64,000 bases of DNA from Hydractinia symbiolongicarpus (GCF_029227915.1 NC_079886.1:5766001-5830000), one strand, 5' to 3'; numbered from the stretch's first letter, positions 45,082 to 58,400 are shown. The notes: generated by a model not told the origin, from the letters alone. Made by a program: numbers and translations.

Positions 45082-45371
45082 TGTCGGGAACTACAATACT
45101 CAGGTCTGGGTGTTGAAATGCATTGATGCTTTTTTCTTCATTTTTCCTCGCCAACCGATTTCATTTTCTTGATCATTTGCTCGGATACTTACACGTTTTC
45201 GTTGAAACTGGCATACTCTGCAGCAGATATTTCAGATGTGAACTCTCGTACAAGAGCTTCAAATTCACGGTCATCTTCTTCGACCACAGTTAATTCTTCA
45301 TTGGATTTAACGATACCGCATTTGTCAAAACAGTTTTTGATAGTTAAACAGGTTACCTCTTTCCACGACTC

Positions 45372-45731
45372 TTGCAGTCAACGAATAACCTGGAGGATAT
45401 TAACGGTTTTGACAATTTTGTCGCTGAATCTTTCTCGGTGATTCTTGCGAGCACATGTTTCACAAGTCGTTTTCCTGAGCAGGAAATTCCTGTCATTTTT
45501 ATAAAAGAACAACGATTTGCCTTTAATTCGTTTATTCGAGCATACCATGCCTACATGGACACATTTGAACCGGATATTGAAGATGAAAACTTTTCATTGA
45601 TTCACGAAGAAGACAACGTGCACGACAACTTTGCAATGGCGATTACTTTTGAGGGACGTACAGTTACACATGTACCTAAAAATCTCAGCAAAACTTCAAC
45701 CGATTTACAAAAATTCCCAATTCCAAACTAA
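45372..45731 (+). pseudogene. HIRAN-like open frame inside the transposon
   Basis: 119 codons. The second half reads SLIHEEDNVHDNFAMAITFEGRTVTHVPKNLSKT, split here only for description as E-(E)DN-x2-D-x-FAMA...G-x-V-x-HVP. This matches the HIRAN core E.DN..D..AVAV......VGHVP, a DNA-end-binding module also carried by some animal transposons. No helicase or nuclease domain accompanies it. The beginning of the frame is not supported, and an upstream exon or frameshift is likely (45169-45441 is open in another frame). Confidence 0.45.
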
Positions 45732-46344
45732 CATGTTGAGTCACAAGGAAGGGTTATGGTCTGGAAATTACAGTTCTATGCGAGTTGGTAGGTGTCGATA
45801 AAGGCGTTGATTGGGCGACAAAAAAAATTAAAAAGGTTTTGTGAGATTGTGATTAAAAAAGTTAAAAAATGTACGAAAATAAAGATAAATATTGAGATTT
45901 AACAAGTTTTTTTTTGTGTCTGCTTTTTACATACAATTTTAAAGGGAAAATTTTATTTGGTTCGAAATAAGTGTCCGCCTTGTAACTGTCCGTCTTATAG
46001 AGATTTTCTTGTGAGAGTTTGACCTGAAATCAGTCCGTTCCAAGGAATAGTGTCTGTTATATAGAGGTTTCCGTTTTAGACCATGTCCGCTTTAGAAGGA
46101 TTTTTGTCATGTCTTTTTTGTATGAAATGAAATTAGAAAGATGTAGCAAATTTTTCATCCGTTAATTGTATGTATCCTGTTGATAATAATTCATGGGTAC
46201 AAGGTTGTATAATGCTGCATAAGTTTGCAACAAATGAATGTACGTGACATTAGATTTTGGTGCAAAGTATCACCACTGGTACAAAAAGTTGTTACTTTTT
46301 GCCGACCCTTTTAAACCGATAGTGTAAGTCCTCTTTTTTTTGGT

Positions 46345-46489
46345 GTTTCACTGATTGAGATACCATTTTGTTGTTGTTTCACTGGATGAGATATCTTTTT
46401 GTTTTTGTTTCACTGAATGAGATATCTTTTTGTTGTTGTTTCACTAAAAGAGATACCATTTTTGTTGTTGTTTCACTGGATGAAATATC
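46345..46489. repeat. 31-bp tandem repeat, about 4.6 units
   Basis: GTTTCACTGRATGAGATATC followed by TTTTTGTTGTT repeats at a 31-32-bp spacing. It lies about 230 bp beyond the transposon's right end and downstream of the SGNH gene's stop codon. Confidence 0.85.
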
Positions 46490-46880
46490 ATAAAACACAA
46501 GTTTTCGTCTTTATAGCGTATAGCTACTTCGCCTCATTTTTTAAAGTGACCTACCTCACGCCCACTCTCATCCAACCACCCCTCCCGAATAACCTCCCAC
46601 CTTTTTTTATACGCGCTCCTTTCAATTTGCTACCCCTATCGAATAAACGCTCATCCTAAAAGTCAATATGTTAAATAAGCGCCTGGACGCTTAATCGAAC
46701 ATTTACGGTATTTCATTATTTTGGGAAAAAAATTCGTCAATCACTTTCTAACACTGTTCACCTTTTATAACATGGGGATAAACATGAAAAAAAGTGTTGT
46801 TACAAATATGTTAACAAAAGATATAATATATACAAAAAAAATTATAAAAAGCTATATAAATATACAAAAACTAAAAATAC

Positions 46881-49800
46881 CTAATGCGGTAAGTATGGTT
46901 TTAAGCAGTCTGCAATAATTCCCGCCATTTTTGTGTATCCTTCAGGTGTCATATGTAAATGATCATCCCAAAGTCTTGCCTCTTGAACAGGACCCAGTGA
47001 ATGTCTCGGTAACTTTCTAGCTAAATCACATAAAACTGTTTTTCCTTTACTAGCAAATGCAAAATTTCTTAAAGCATCGTTGATCCTTTGTCTCATTTTT
47101 AGTAATGGCTTATACTCGGGCCAAACTTCGATTGAGTTCTCTGGTACAGTTAGAAGCACAGTGTGAGCGCCGTATTTATACGCGGTCTGGTGTAGCTTTT
47201 CAATGTCCTTTGTTATACGCGGTTGCCAAACCGTTTCTAATTGGTTCAGAAACTCCTGATCGTCAGCAAAGTTTTTCACATGTAAAATATCATTGGTTCC
47301 TCCTAGAATAATTATCCAATCATATTCCGACGTTGCGTTGCCTAGAACCATGGGTAATCGATGTGTCATTTGTTTATGAGTCATTTCACCCACAATCCCT
47401 TTGGTGTCAGTGTAAACGGGCACGTTTGACCTATAATTTAAAACGTTTTGTAAGCGACCGCAGTATGGATAAAAATTCTTTCCATGAGCGTTATAACCGG
47501 CTGTTAAGCTATCTCCAAAACATAAAATCCTTATCTTGCTCGGGTTATGCAAATTAACCACGTGCGGACGGGGCGATGAAAAATGTCTTGGACTTACGGA
47601 TTGAGGAGATTTAGTGGGTGCCTTCCTTTTGTCTGCTTGTTTATTTTGGTTCAGACTGTTCGGTGAAATACCCAATGCTTTTAGACCTTTTACAATCATA
47701 TTTAAGTTAGCTGCTATGGTTGTATGTCGAATTTTTTGAACAGTATGTGTCGGGACATGTTTTGTAGTCTTGACGTGCGTATGTCGGGGCGTCGTTTTAT
47801 GTATACGAATTGTTGTACGTTTGACGGTAGTATGGTGACGTGATGGTTGCATCGTCGGCAAAGCTGTAGGTATACCGCTCCTCTTAAAACTATTTTCAGA
47901 CGTTTGCCTGGACACAGATTTCATAACGGCCGGTAAAATTTTAGCGACCATATTTTCAATGCTGTTCGTATTGTCGTTACTATTTTTCGTCATATAGGCG
48001 TCATGATGTTTCATGATGTCGTCATTATTACCGTCATCCCGTTCATTTGCGTCGAGCATAGAAGTCTTTTTTTCTGGATTATAATCGAAGTTATCGTTGT
48101 TATCTTCGTCGTTTGAGTCATGATGCCGTAAACGTCGGTATCGAATATATTTGGAGAAGTGACGTTGTTTTCGTTTAAAGCCTAAAGCAAGGACAATAAT
48201 ACAATTCCAGTTAAAGAGAATTATAATGAAGTTGGTTGGTTTTGTTTCAACGATAATAGTTCTCAATGTCATAAGGCTAATGTATAAATTATCATTGAAC
48301 AGCTTTTAGTAATAAAGTTGAAACATGAAATGTGTTTTTATAACACTTGATAAAGAAAGCCTCAATCCGTAAAAACGAGGCAAATTCGTAAAAATTTAAA
48401 AACCAAATTAACATGATAAACTTGAGTACATCAAGAAATGAGGCTGTCATAATAATAACACTTTTACTTTCTATACGAACTTTATATAACTTTATCGTAA
48501 AATTAAGGAATACTCACCACCCTCAGCGCTTCCTCCATCCTCCTCTTCATCTTTTTCCTCAAATTTTATGTGTTGATCTTTCGATCTCTTTTTCTGAACT
48601 TCATCGTCTTTGTCACCACGATTATCTCCGTAAGAATGCTTTCTGGTTGTTCTGGTTGAATACTTTTCATCGTTTTTATTATATTCTCCATCATCGGGAT
48701 TATTTTCTTCATCATTTTGGTGATTGTGTTTATGATAAGAATGCTCATATCGGTCATCGCCATAATATTTTTCATCTCCATCATGTATTTCGCGATCTTT
48801 AGATTTCCGCTCCTTAGAATGTCTACCATTATGTTCGCTTTTGTGATCCTGATTGCTATCTCGATCATCAATCCGATTTTCATTCCGATTTTCATCTTTC
48901 GCTTTAACATCATGTTTATCATCATCTCCATCATCTTTCCCATTTTCATTATGTCGTACTCTGTCATGTATCTTCGCGTGATCTTCGCGATAACGCGCCT
49001 CATCATCATGTTCTTTTTTGTGATTTTCACTATACAGCTCATCATCGTCCTGATCTTCTTTATCATTTTCATCATATCGCGTTTCATGAACATTGTCTTT
49101 GTGTTTGCCATGTTTATGTGTTGTTGTGGAGTATTTGTCATTATAGCGCGTCGTGGTATGTTTATATTCTTTATCACCATGTTTCGATGTAGGTTTCTTC
49201 TTTTCCTCTTCCTTTTTCTTCTTCATAAGTTTCTGCACTCTTTTCACCAGTTCCTTCTCGTTAACTTTTTCTTTTGATTGCTTTTTCATTTCTTCTCTCA
49301 TGTCAGTTATCATTTTCATGAGGTCACCAAATTTGTTTGACTTCTCCGTAGTTTCACGTTTATGCTTGCTACTTTTTGTTGTTGGGTGTTTCTGTTGTTT
49401 TTCATTATGATGGAGATCATGGTGAGCTTTACTCTTGTGAATACGCGACTCTGTACCGTCATCGCCGCTTCCTGAGAAATCATCCAATATCTAAATTTAA
49501 TAAATAATGGTCAGTGTAGGGCAAAACTAGCGAAAGCTTGGGATAGAGAAACATGAAACGTAATTTGTGTATTTTTTTTCAGGTAATTAATTTTTTTCTT
49601 AAAATACGATGCTAATTTTATTTTAGTTTATCAAAATTAATTTAAACAGTTATCTTACCTGGTCGCCGCTGCCACTTTCACTTTCATCAGACTCGCCTTC
49701 CCCAGAAGCATCAGTGCTCTTCTTCGTAAATGGTATCGAATTGCGCTTTGAGCTGTCTCCTTTGTCATTTTTGCAGCCATAAATAGAGAAGATCTTCTTA

Positions 49801-52800
49801 CCCTTTTCTCTTTCTTTCTTTATAGATAACTTTCCGGTAGATATTTTATAATCTATGTCATAACACTTTCGCGCGACTTTATGTTTTCCGCTCTTTCTCC
49901 CACATGCTCGTATTTTGTAAAATATCTTTCCATGCTTTTTCTTTGGTCCTTCAACTTTTTTCACATCTCCTGTTCCTCTCGAAAACGTTTTGATTCGTAC
50001 GCATGATTTTAATTTGTACGTTTTGATTTCCTTTCGCGTTGTCTTCTTTGCTTTAATATGCTTGGTTGTCTTCTTTGATTTAGAGTGTTTTGTGGTTTTG
50101 TGTTGTTTTGTGGTTTTGTGATGTTTTGGTGTTGTTTTGTGGTGTTTTGATGTTGTCTTATAATGTTTAGGTGTAGTCTTGGCAATCTTATGTTTTTTCT
50201 TTGGTATTTCTTTTCGTTTGTGTGCGTCACCATTTTTGCTTGTTTTCTTCTTAGCGTGTCGTTGTCGTGTTTTGAGCATTTGTCGTTTCAGATATGTGAT
50301 GCGTTCTAAATACGTCATACGCTTTTTAGGTTCTTCAATGTCAAAATCTTCATCTTCGCTTTCTTCGGATGTTTCATCCCCAGAAGCTTCATCTAACTGA
50401 TTGTCTTCGCCACCCTCCTCAACACTGCTTTCCTTGATCGTATCATTTTCGTCATCATCGTTACTAGTGTCGTCAAAATCATGCGTCTCTTTTCCACGTC
50501 GTTTATCGTATTCGTTTAAATCTTTAATTAAATTCTCCGTTGGTGATGCTTCCTTCTTCTTGGCATACATCGTACCGACGTTTTCCTTTTTTTCGTTCTC
50601 GTCGTCGTTATTGTCGTCGTCCTCATTTAACGAACTTTCAAACTGCCTGTCTGTTTTTTTTGTTTTCGATTCGTCGTTTTCATCGTCGTCGGCATTTTCG
50701 TTATCCACCATTTTAGCAGAGCTGATTTTCCTGTGTATTTTTGACGCTTTTATTGAAGATGTTGGAATGGCAACGTCGTAGTTTTCGTCGTCGTCGTCAT
50801 TATCATTCACTTCTTTAGATTTTTCCTTATTAATACCGTCAATACTAACTTCATCATCATCCTGGTCAATTTTACCTTCATTTTGTGATCCTGAGAACAG
50901 AGTTTTATAAGAGTGTGAGTGCAACCCAGGAAGGTCACTTGCTTTAAGTTTTTGATGTGGAAGTTCTTTTCCTCGTGAGTCTAGATTGTCCCCAAAGGAA
51001 GGCTTCGAAAACATATTTTCATGAAATGTTTCTAATTTGTGTATTAAGTCCTGCTTTTTCTTGCTACTGTTGTCATCTCTGCCGTTATTTTTGTCATCAT
51101 CGTCGTCGTTATTTTCGCCGTCTACAATTTTGTTTCTTCTCTTGCTGTTTTCGTGTCCAGCTCGCTCATACTGTTCGTCATCTATATCGCCATTTTCTTC
51201 AGCTTCCACAAATTTCCGTCTTTCGCCGTCCCAATGAAGCTTGTCGGGAAATATTTCTACACTGTCGTCATCAAATGTACCAGCATGTTTATTATGTCTT
51301 AATCGACGCAGATCGTCTAGAATAGAATTTTCTAAAAACGCTTCAGATTTTGGCGTCGTTGTAGTTGTGGATGTTGAGGTTTTCTTGGTTGTAGGTTTTT
51401 TTGTCGTGGTGGTCGTGGTTGTAGTCGACGTTGTCGTTGGCGGCTTCGTGGTTGCTACTGTCGTGGTTGTAGTTGTTGTCGCTACGGTTGGTGCAGTAGA
51501 TTTTGTTGTAGCTTTCGTTGTTTTTGTTGTTGTTGTCGTTGTTGTAGTGGCTTGTGTCGTTGTTGTAGTGGCTTGTGTCGTTGTGGTAGAATGACGCTTT
51601 ACATGCTTCTTGCTTTTCTTTTTCGATTTTGATTTCCTCTTCTGTTTTTCTTTTTCTTGTTTCTTCTTTGTCGTTTTAGATTTCTTTTCCACTTTGTGTT
51701 TTTTCTTATGAATATTTTTTGTTTGTTTCTTAGACTCTCTCGTTTTCATATGTTTCATAAGCTGTTGTTCTATCGCTTTATCTTCGTCGTCGTTGTCTTC
51801 CTCATCATCGTCTGAGTCAAAATCGTCATGAGTTGGCACAATTCGCCGTGTGGTTGTTGTTACGACTACTTGTTCGTCGTCATGAACTGGTGTCGGAAAG
51901 TCATCCCGAACAACAGTAGGAGCACTATTGGCACCATAATCATAGTAAGAACCCACATCATGTGAATGTTTACGCGGTGTGAGTGTCTTCCAGTCCTCTC
52001 CGCTACCTATTGTATCTAAATCTGCCATTTCGTCGTCATCATTAATAGCAAGGTTATTTTTTAGGCCAGCATTAACACTTGGAGAGAGTTTACCAATGCT
52101 TGCGGAGGCGAGCTTGTCAGCTAGTGCTATGCTCATGGGTGCAATAGTCGTGTAAACTTCCGGCAAGGGTAAGATGTTTGGAGTAGTTGCTCGTAATGTT
52201 GGTTCTTGAGGGATGTTTTGCCGTTTATTCAAACTTTCTGTTTGCCATATCCATGTGTATCCATTCCAAACAGGTCGACCGTAATATCGCGACGTCGTGT
52301 AAAATGGCGTTGTTGTAGCTGTTGTTGTTACTGCTGTTGTTGTTGTTGTTGGTAATCTTAAAAATGGCGTTTTCGTTGTCGTTGTAGTGGAAGGTGACTG
52401 AATAGGGGTTGTCGTTCCGGTTGTTGTTGTTCCAGCTGTTCTCGTTCTGGCTGTTGTCGTTCCGGTTGTAGTTTTTGTTGTTGTTGGAGTTGAGACGTTT
52501 TTAACAGTTTGGTTATGTATATCAACAGAGGAAATTTGCGCAGTTTTATTTTCTGCAATTCTGTCTAAAAATTTTGACCCATCTTGTAGGTAATTCATGT
52601 TAGAAGTTCTATCATTTGAACGCAAGGGAATAATACCACTGTTTGCATTTGGAATTTCACTTCTAAAATTCTGAGTAACAGTACTGTTATTGTGTGTAGT
52701 GTTGTTATATGGCTTTGACACGACGGGATCTTTAAGACTGCCATTTTGAAATTGTGCAAAGCCATCATTGATAGGCGTTGCAAGGTCTTCAGTTGAACTA

Positions 52801-53852
52801 CTGTTTGTGGATGCTGCAATGTTATTGGTGGATGAGTGTAAAGTTTTATTTTCGATTCCATTGTCTCCAGTTTTTATGTTAGTATATGTTGTCTTGTTAC
52901 TTATATCAGTATCAGTTCGTTCCGTAGCGTTGTGTAACGAGTTTGATGAATTTTGAAAGTTCTTTATAGGGTGGGTGCGATTTTGATGGTGTTTGTGGAA
53001 ATGATGTCTGTGTCGTTCCTGCTTCATTAAAATACATACTTTGAATAAAGCTAAAGCAAATACTGCAGCAAATACGAGAACTGTGAAATACAAAGCGATG
53101 GAGTAGAAATTACGACAGCATAAAAGTCGGTAGAACGTTTCGCGAAGTTTACTTTTCTGTACCTCATCTTGTTTTGTTCCTGTTGGTTTTTTCGAAGCCT
53201 TTCGTCTGGTTTGTAATTTATTCGCGGTTGATACAAGTTTTTGGTTTTTGTCAAACTTTTCTTCGTTCTCTGCGTTGGCAGTGTTGCTCGATTTTTTGGT
53301 GTTATTCTGACTCTGTTTAAATTTTCCAAAGGTTGTTAACTTATTCTCATTGGAACTGAATAACTTTTTGGTAACCTGATTTATATTCTGTGGTAATTCA
53401 GTAGCCTTGACCTTATCTTCAGTGGAACTTAATAGTTTAGTGTTTCCCTCGCGAAAGTTTTCTTCCGTGCAATCTAGCGATACGTTATTCTGGTCTTTTT
53501 TTCTACCTTGACTTGTAAGTTTTTTAATTAGGTTTTTGTCCAATACATTAGATGATTTATTAACAACTACAGATCTGTTGAGAAGTTCCTGCTTTTTTCT
53601 TAGTACGGCCCGTCGTCGTTCTATAAAGTTAAGATCGCACTCACTAGCTTGAAATATTGATTTATCGTCAACTGATTGGTACAATGAACTAGCGCGTTTG
53701 ACTCTGTTATCTCGGTCAGCCTTGGTTGATAATTTCTTTCTCCGCGGTCGTTGAGCAATAGAGAATGGTTTAGGTGCGCTGTCTGTGTAATCGAGATTGT
53801 TAATTATTGCAGTACTGCTTTCTGAGGTGGGAGAAGTCGAATCCTTGATCAT
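46881..53852 (-). CDS. Giant type II membrane protein with C-terminal SGNH/GDSL hydrolase
   Basis: Minus-strand exons 53852-49659, 49490-48518 and 48181-46881 join in matching phases (0, then 1) at good GT-AG sites and give 2155 residues. Residues 1-240 are basic and polar; ~250-275 (FYSIALYFTVLVFAAVFALALF) is the single membrane span, so the rest is probably lumenal or extracellular. Next come an N-glycosylation-rich stretch (~290-455), mucin-like Thr runs (~455-520 and 756-835), Lys/His and Asp/Glu blocks, Lys-Thr-Thr-His repeats (~1225-1270), a small Cys-containing basic module (~1275-1375) and an extremely charged exon 2. The last ~215 residues form an SGNH esterase: FGDSLTAGY (Ser1947), GGTND (Asn2019) and DHLH (Asp2129, His2132). 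An in-frame stop just upstream fixes the ATG. The architecture is not one I recognise; the enzyme class is firm, the substrate unknown. Confidence 0.88.
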
Positions 53853-56800
53853 CAACGAACCAAATCATTTGTGACCTAAAAGAATGGATTGACCATTAAT
53901 TTGTTTAAATATGTAATGAATAAAAAATTGTTTAAAACGAAAAATATTTTATCCATCATAGTTACTTTAGTAATTAATGTTGCAAAGAGAAACATCTTGG
54001 CAAAATATGTAAAATGTAGAAGAGAAGATTTCAAAAGAAAAAAAATGCAGCACTAATAATTGCGAATTTCTAGCTATTTGCAAACTTTAATTTCTCTTCT
54101 AAGATTTGCAATTGTTCCTTTTACATTATACCCTATTTCCGGCCCACCTGCAATTTCTACTTTTAACATAGCACAGTTATCGAGATCCAATTCACAAAAT
54201 AAAATTGCACAATCTTTTCTCCCGCAAATAATTTCTTCCTCAACATACATACAAACAGATTTGCGTTGGGGTTAGTTTTAAGTCGGGTTGGTTTAAGAAA
54301 ACTCACCACAATTTATTTAATACGAACAGGGCCTTGAGGGTCTGGTAGACAGACTCAAGAAGTCTAAACGGAAATAATTTATCTATCCTAAACATTTGTT
54401 CCTCACCTCTTATGATGGTAAGGTACAAGAAGACATGGCATACCATCTGCTATAGCAGTTAATAACACACAGAAGCACCTTAAAGGTGACATGCCGCAAC
54501 AAAACAACCTTGCGAAAATCCTGTACGTTCATAAAACACAAAAGTCAAAGCTTAAAGGGGTTTTAATTAGCCTAAAACTAATTATTAACTAGATGGTTCC
54601 ATAAGAGGACGTATACCGCGATTGCTTTATTGCGATTATGCCGAATAATGAAAAAACGAAGTGTAAAAACGTGGAATGTATAGACTAAAAAATACACCAT
54701 CTACTTACATTACTAAGCACTGTCACCTAATATGTCAATTCCCAAAAAACTCTCTACATAAACAAATTGCTATTTCATCCTTTATGCTAACTTTCTGGAG
54801 AACGGCCTACATCGAAACTTTGTTTTGTTTTTAAAAATTTGCAAACGCTATAGCGTATTCACACTCACATTGAGCATCTCTATTGCACTCTTTCGGTATG
54901 ATTTAGTGTTGTAGTTTTTATACAGATGCTGGGACGATGTATGTAATAAATGCGCAAACGCCTTTATTGTGAAAATGTAAGTTGAATAAACGAGAGCATT
55001 TCTGTTTTAGAGGAACAGTAGGTCTTCACACATTAGACGGAGATTTTTTTTCGTTTAACTGTGCATGAGTGTTTATATATAAGGCTAAAAAAAATTGCTT
55101 TCGGGTGTTTCTTATGTTCGACTGTGCGTACGCTTTTTTATATAAAATGGGTTCAGTGACAATTCCCCCTGGACAGTTGTTCCCCGGAAAATTGCCAGCC
55201 ACATTATTCCCACCCGGGAAATTGCCCCCCATCCTGATCGTTTTGCCTCCTCCCGGATAATTCCCCTCTCCCTAAAAAAAGACAAAAATGTTATCAATAA
55301 AATGGACTTTATATGCTTGTATGGTTTATTCTCCGATTCTTTGGACAAAAGTGAATACACTCAAAAATGAACATAATATTTCTTCTAATATAGCTAACCT
55401 TGCTTTACAAATCTGAATATTGTTCATGAAAAAAAGTTTGAAAAAAAACAAAATGTTAAGTTGCGTGCAATACTCCGTAAATAATTGATTCTTTGACGGT
55501 TTGGATAATCATTAAGAATTCGAATGATGTGTTGATTACAATCAATCTATCTTTTTCTTTGCTATGGTGGTCGGTGTTCTCCTTGATTCTGCAAAATAGA
55601 AACTTTTACAATTCACTCTTTGGGCAGCTCTTTTTGGAATGTATACATGTAGCCATCAAGAATTAACATCCGCTTTCCTTTCTCAGTCTCAGTGAATTCC
55701 ATGTTGAATTGGGTTCACCTATCTTAACGACTGAAATCGAACAACTGTTTGGTTAAAAAAGTTAAAATAAAGCAAAAGCTTTTCGGTATAAAACCATCGT
55801 CATTACATATAAAATGTTACTATGTTACAATTATTCAGTTAGTATATACAAAATAAAAGCATAATGGTCCTAAGAGATCAAACGAAATAAAGAGAAAAAT
55901 AATTAACTGATCACGTCACGCCATTTTTAAATAAAAGAAACCCTAAACACTAAAATACGGAAAAATTTAGAAGCGTCAATAATTGCATTGAAAATACCCG
56001 TATTAAATGACCAACTTGATTCAAAAAAGCTTCTCTTCTTCTTCTTTCTTCAACTTACAAGTTTTTCATTGTTATTTGACAAGTGCAAGTTCGTAAATTT
56101 GCACACAACTAATTCTTCGAATATTTCTTCTTTTGACCAGGAAATGTATTTTTTTAGTTTTATTTTTTGTATTTTACTGGAAAAAATGAGAATCAGTAAT
56201 TTGTAAGTAATTCCAGTAGTTCTTCTCATTGAATACTTCATATTCTTCATATCAAATTAATTATTAGCGTACCTTAAAACTATTTTCCATTTATCCTCTT
56301 CTTTACTTATGTGGTTTTATCATCACCCACCCAGGGCAACCACTCCATTCCCAAAGGTTGTTCTCATAGAAGGGTGTTTTTTGTGCATTCGACATTCCCG
56401 TTCAAGGTACAAAAAACGCATAAACTCGTCAATTGCGTGGTTGGACAACTACAAATTCTTCGCGTATGGTGCTAAGCATAAAAGATTAAAACACTTGTAT
56501 ATTATTTAGTTCACACTTGCTAATATTTCCACGCCCTCCCCTTACAAAAGACTGTTGTATTCGACCATTATTTCTTATGACTATGATTCGACGCACTTGT
56601 CTGGGGTTGCTTTATGGCAATGGCAATAGTTGGGATGAGCTGTTTTATATCTGGGTCACTCTCTGACACAAGTATTGTGCCCAAATCCGGACTTCCACTA
56701 AACGATATTTACGACGTTCGTCATAGATTTTTGAGACAGCACACGACAAAAGAAAAAAAACAACGGGTATTGCGAAAAAAAATGTCTTGAAGAGAAGTAA

Positions 56801-57643
56801 AAGGGCAGTTATCTCCAATGCACGCTACCCCAATTGAATATGCCCCTAATCCACATGCTCTACCGATGGTTGAACAGTTAATAAAAGTCGATGAAGAAAA
56901 AATTTAACGCGAGCTCCAATTAATGCAAATGGACAAATTTGGCTAAAAATTTGAATTTAATCGACTCTAATTATTAGCGCGATATGGACTTTTTGAGTAT
57001 TTTATTTGGCTGTGATTACAACGCAAAGCAAATGTTATGGACAAATAGGTTGTGAAAAGTGTTAACAAATTACACAATGAATGTTGTCATAAAGATTTTA
57101 ATGGCTTACTGACCGTAGCTACAACTTAACAAAAGGAATCAATGGGCAAGTCAAAAAAGACAAACCAAAACAATGATAGTATATTTGAGCATTATTCTTA
57201 CAGGAAGAAAAATTATCATGCCAAATTTTATTTGGATTACTTAATCTTTCTCTTTTCATTAAGTTGACTCTACCTTTGAGGCTGTACCTTATTGGTTGCA
57301 GGATGTGTGTGCTCTCGAGACGCAAAGCAGATTTCTCGAAATCAAATAAACTATGGTTTTTTCATGACCGGCTGACTGGCTGACTTATTTTAAGGCCATG
57401 TAAGAGGATGCAAACCGAATATATTTCCAGGAAAACCATGTTGTAAACAGAATTTTTTTACTTGATAACCCCTATTCATACCATCGGTTCATGGGATGCA
57501 ACGTCCTAGGCCTAGATAAATTAACAAGCAATATATATAAAAGTTTGCATACCTGCTCCATATTATGTTGGTTTTCTTAGCATGTACATAAATTTAAAGG
57601 GAGGTGAACAAAAAACTTTTTTGTGTCAATAAATTTTCACTGA
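53853..57643. other. Upstream region of the SGNH gene, no gene recognised
   Basis: An acceptor TTTTAG (minus strand, 53876-53877) lies 23 bases before the SGNH start codon. The short leader between holds an out-of-frame ATG overlapping the start. 55150-55260 has repeated CCCGGRAAATTGCC phrases. The rest is AT-rich. Possible upstream transposase sequence before 57644 could not be recognised. Confidence 0.45.
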
Positions 57644-58400
57644 GGCAGCAATGTTGATAATTGGTTCAATAGTATTCCACTAAACGTGTATATGTATACA
57701 AAAGGTATACAAATGGTAGGGACAGTTCGTCGTAACCGAATAGGAAAATGTTCAGTATCGTCAGAAAAAGAAATGAAAAAGAAAGGTCGCAGAACTCATG
57801 AAGAACGTGTCGCAACAATAGATGATGTTGATGTCTGCGTTGTCTCGTGGTTTGATAATAAGGTGGTAACCCTGCTATCTAATTTTGTTGGTAGCGAACC
57901 AACAAGATATGTCAAGAGGTTTTCAAAAAAAGAAAACAAACATATCGAGATACCGTGCCCAAACCTTGTTACGATTTATAACAAACATATGGGAGGCGTA
58001 GACTTTTTAGATTCGCTTTTAGGGTATTACCGCAACAAAATCCGGTCAAAAAAGTGGTATCACAGAATTTTCTTCCACTTAATTGATATGATGGTAGTCA
58101 ATGCTTGGATTTTATGGAGAAACCAAGATCCAAATGTGCCTTTAGTAAAGTTCAAACTAGCTGTTGCTGATTTATTGTGCCATTACTAGAAAACTCCAAA
58201 TAGAAAGCGTGGTCGACCATCAATTAATATTGGCGTTGACCGTCTGGGACCTAAAATACCAATACAATACAATCAATGATTCTCGCACTCGCTGCAAATA
58301 CCAAAAATGCTCTACATTAACCTATGTATGTTGTGAGAAATGTAATGTCGCTTTATGTTTAAATAAGGACATGAATTGTTTTAAGAAATTCCATACATGA
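57644..58400 (+). pseudogene. Broken piggyBac-family transposase, C-terminal half
   Basis: After an in-frame stop (57641-57643) the frame reads NVDNWFNSIPL, GTVRRNRIG, KKKGR, WFDNKVVTLLSN, IPCPNLVTIYNKHMGGVDFLD, YYRNKIRSKKWYHRIFFH and VNAWILWR. These are the conserved blocks of piggyBac transposases; the Asp of VDN and of GGVD correspond to the second and third catalytic aspartates. The first-aspartate region is missing. The frame ends at 58189. KRGRPS continues in a second frame (about 58205) and the cysteine-rich zinc-binding tail (RCKYQKC..CCEKC..C) in a third, so at least two frameshifts are present. It is described as found, not as a functional gene. Confidence 0.88.

Larger units (their letters stand above)
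44602..46110. mobile_element. ~1.5-kb pogo/Tigger-like transposon, degenerate
   Basis: The left end begins CAGTGGAATCTCTCTAAAGC after TA. GTGTCCGCTTAATAGAGAT just inside gives a local inverted copy. The right side repeats GTGTCCGCCTTGTAA, GTCCGTCTTATAGAGAT and GTCCGCTTTAGAAGGAT (45970-46106), the complement of the left end with decay. The interior contains a minus-strand acidic/coiled fragment and a plus-strand HIRAN-like frame. The exact right border is uncertain. Confidence 0.65.

Noticed and set aside
48717-49277. 186-codon Ile/Phe-rich plus-strand frame that looks like a membrane protein
   Set aside because: Antisense shadow of the Asp/His/Lys-rich exon 2 of the SGNH gene.
51241-51594. 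Valine-rich plus-strand frame
   Set aside because: Antisense of the threonine-rich mucin-like segment.
55069-55260. Pro/Gly/Leu-rich small protein
   Set aside because: Arises from repeated CCCGGRAAATTGCC phrases; the opposite strand is open too.
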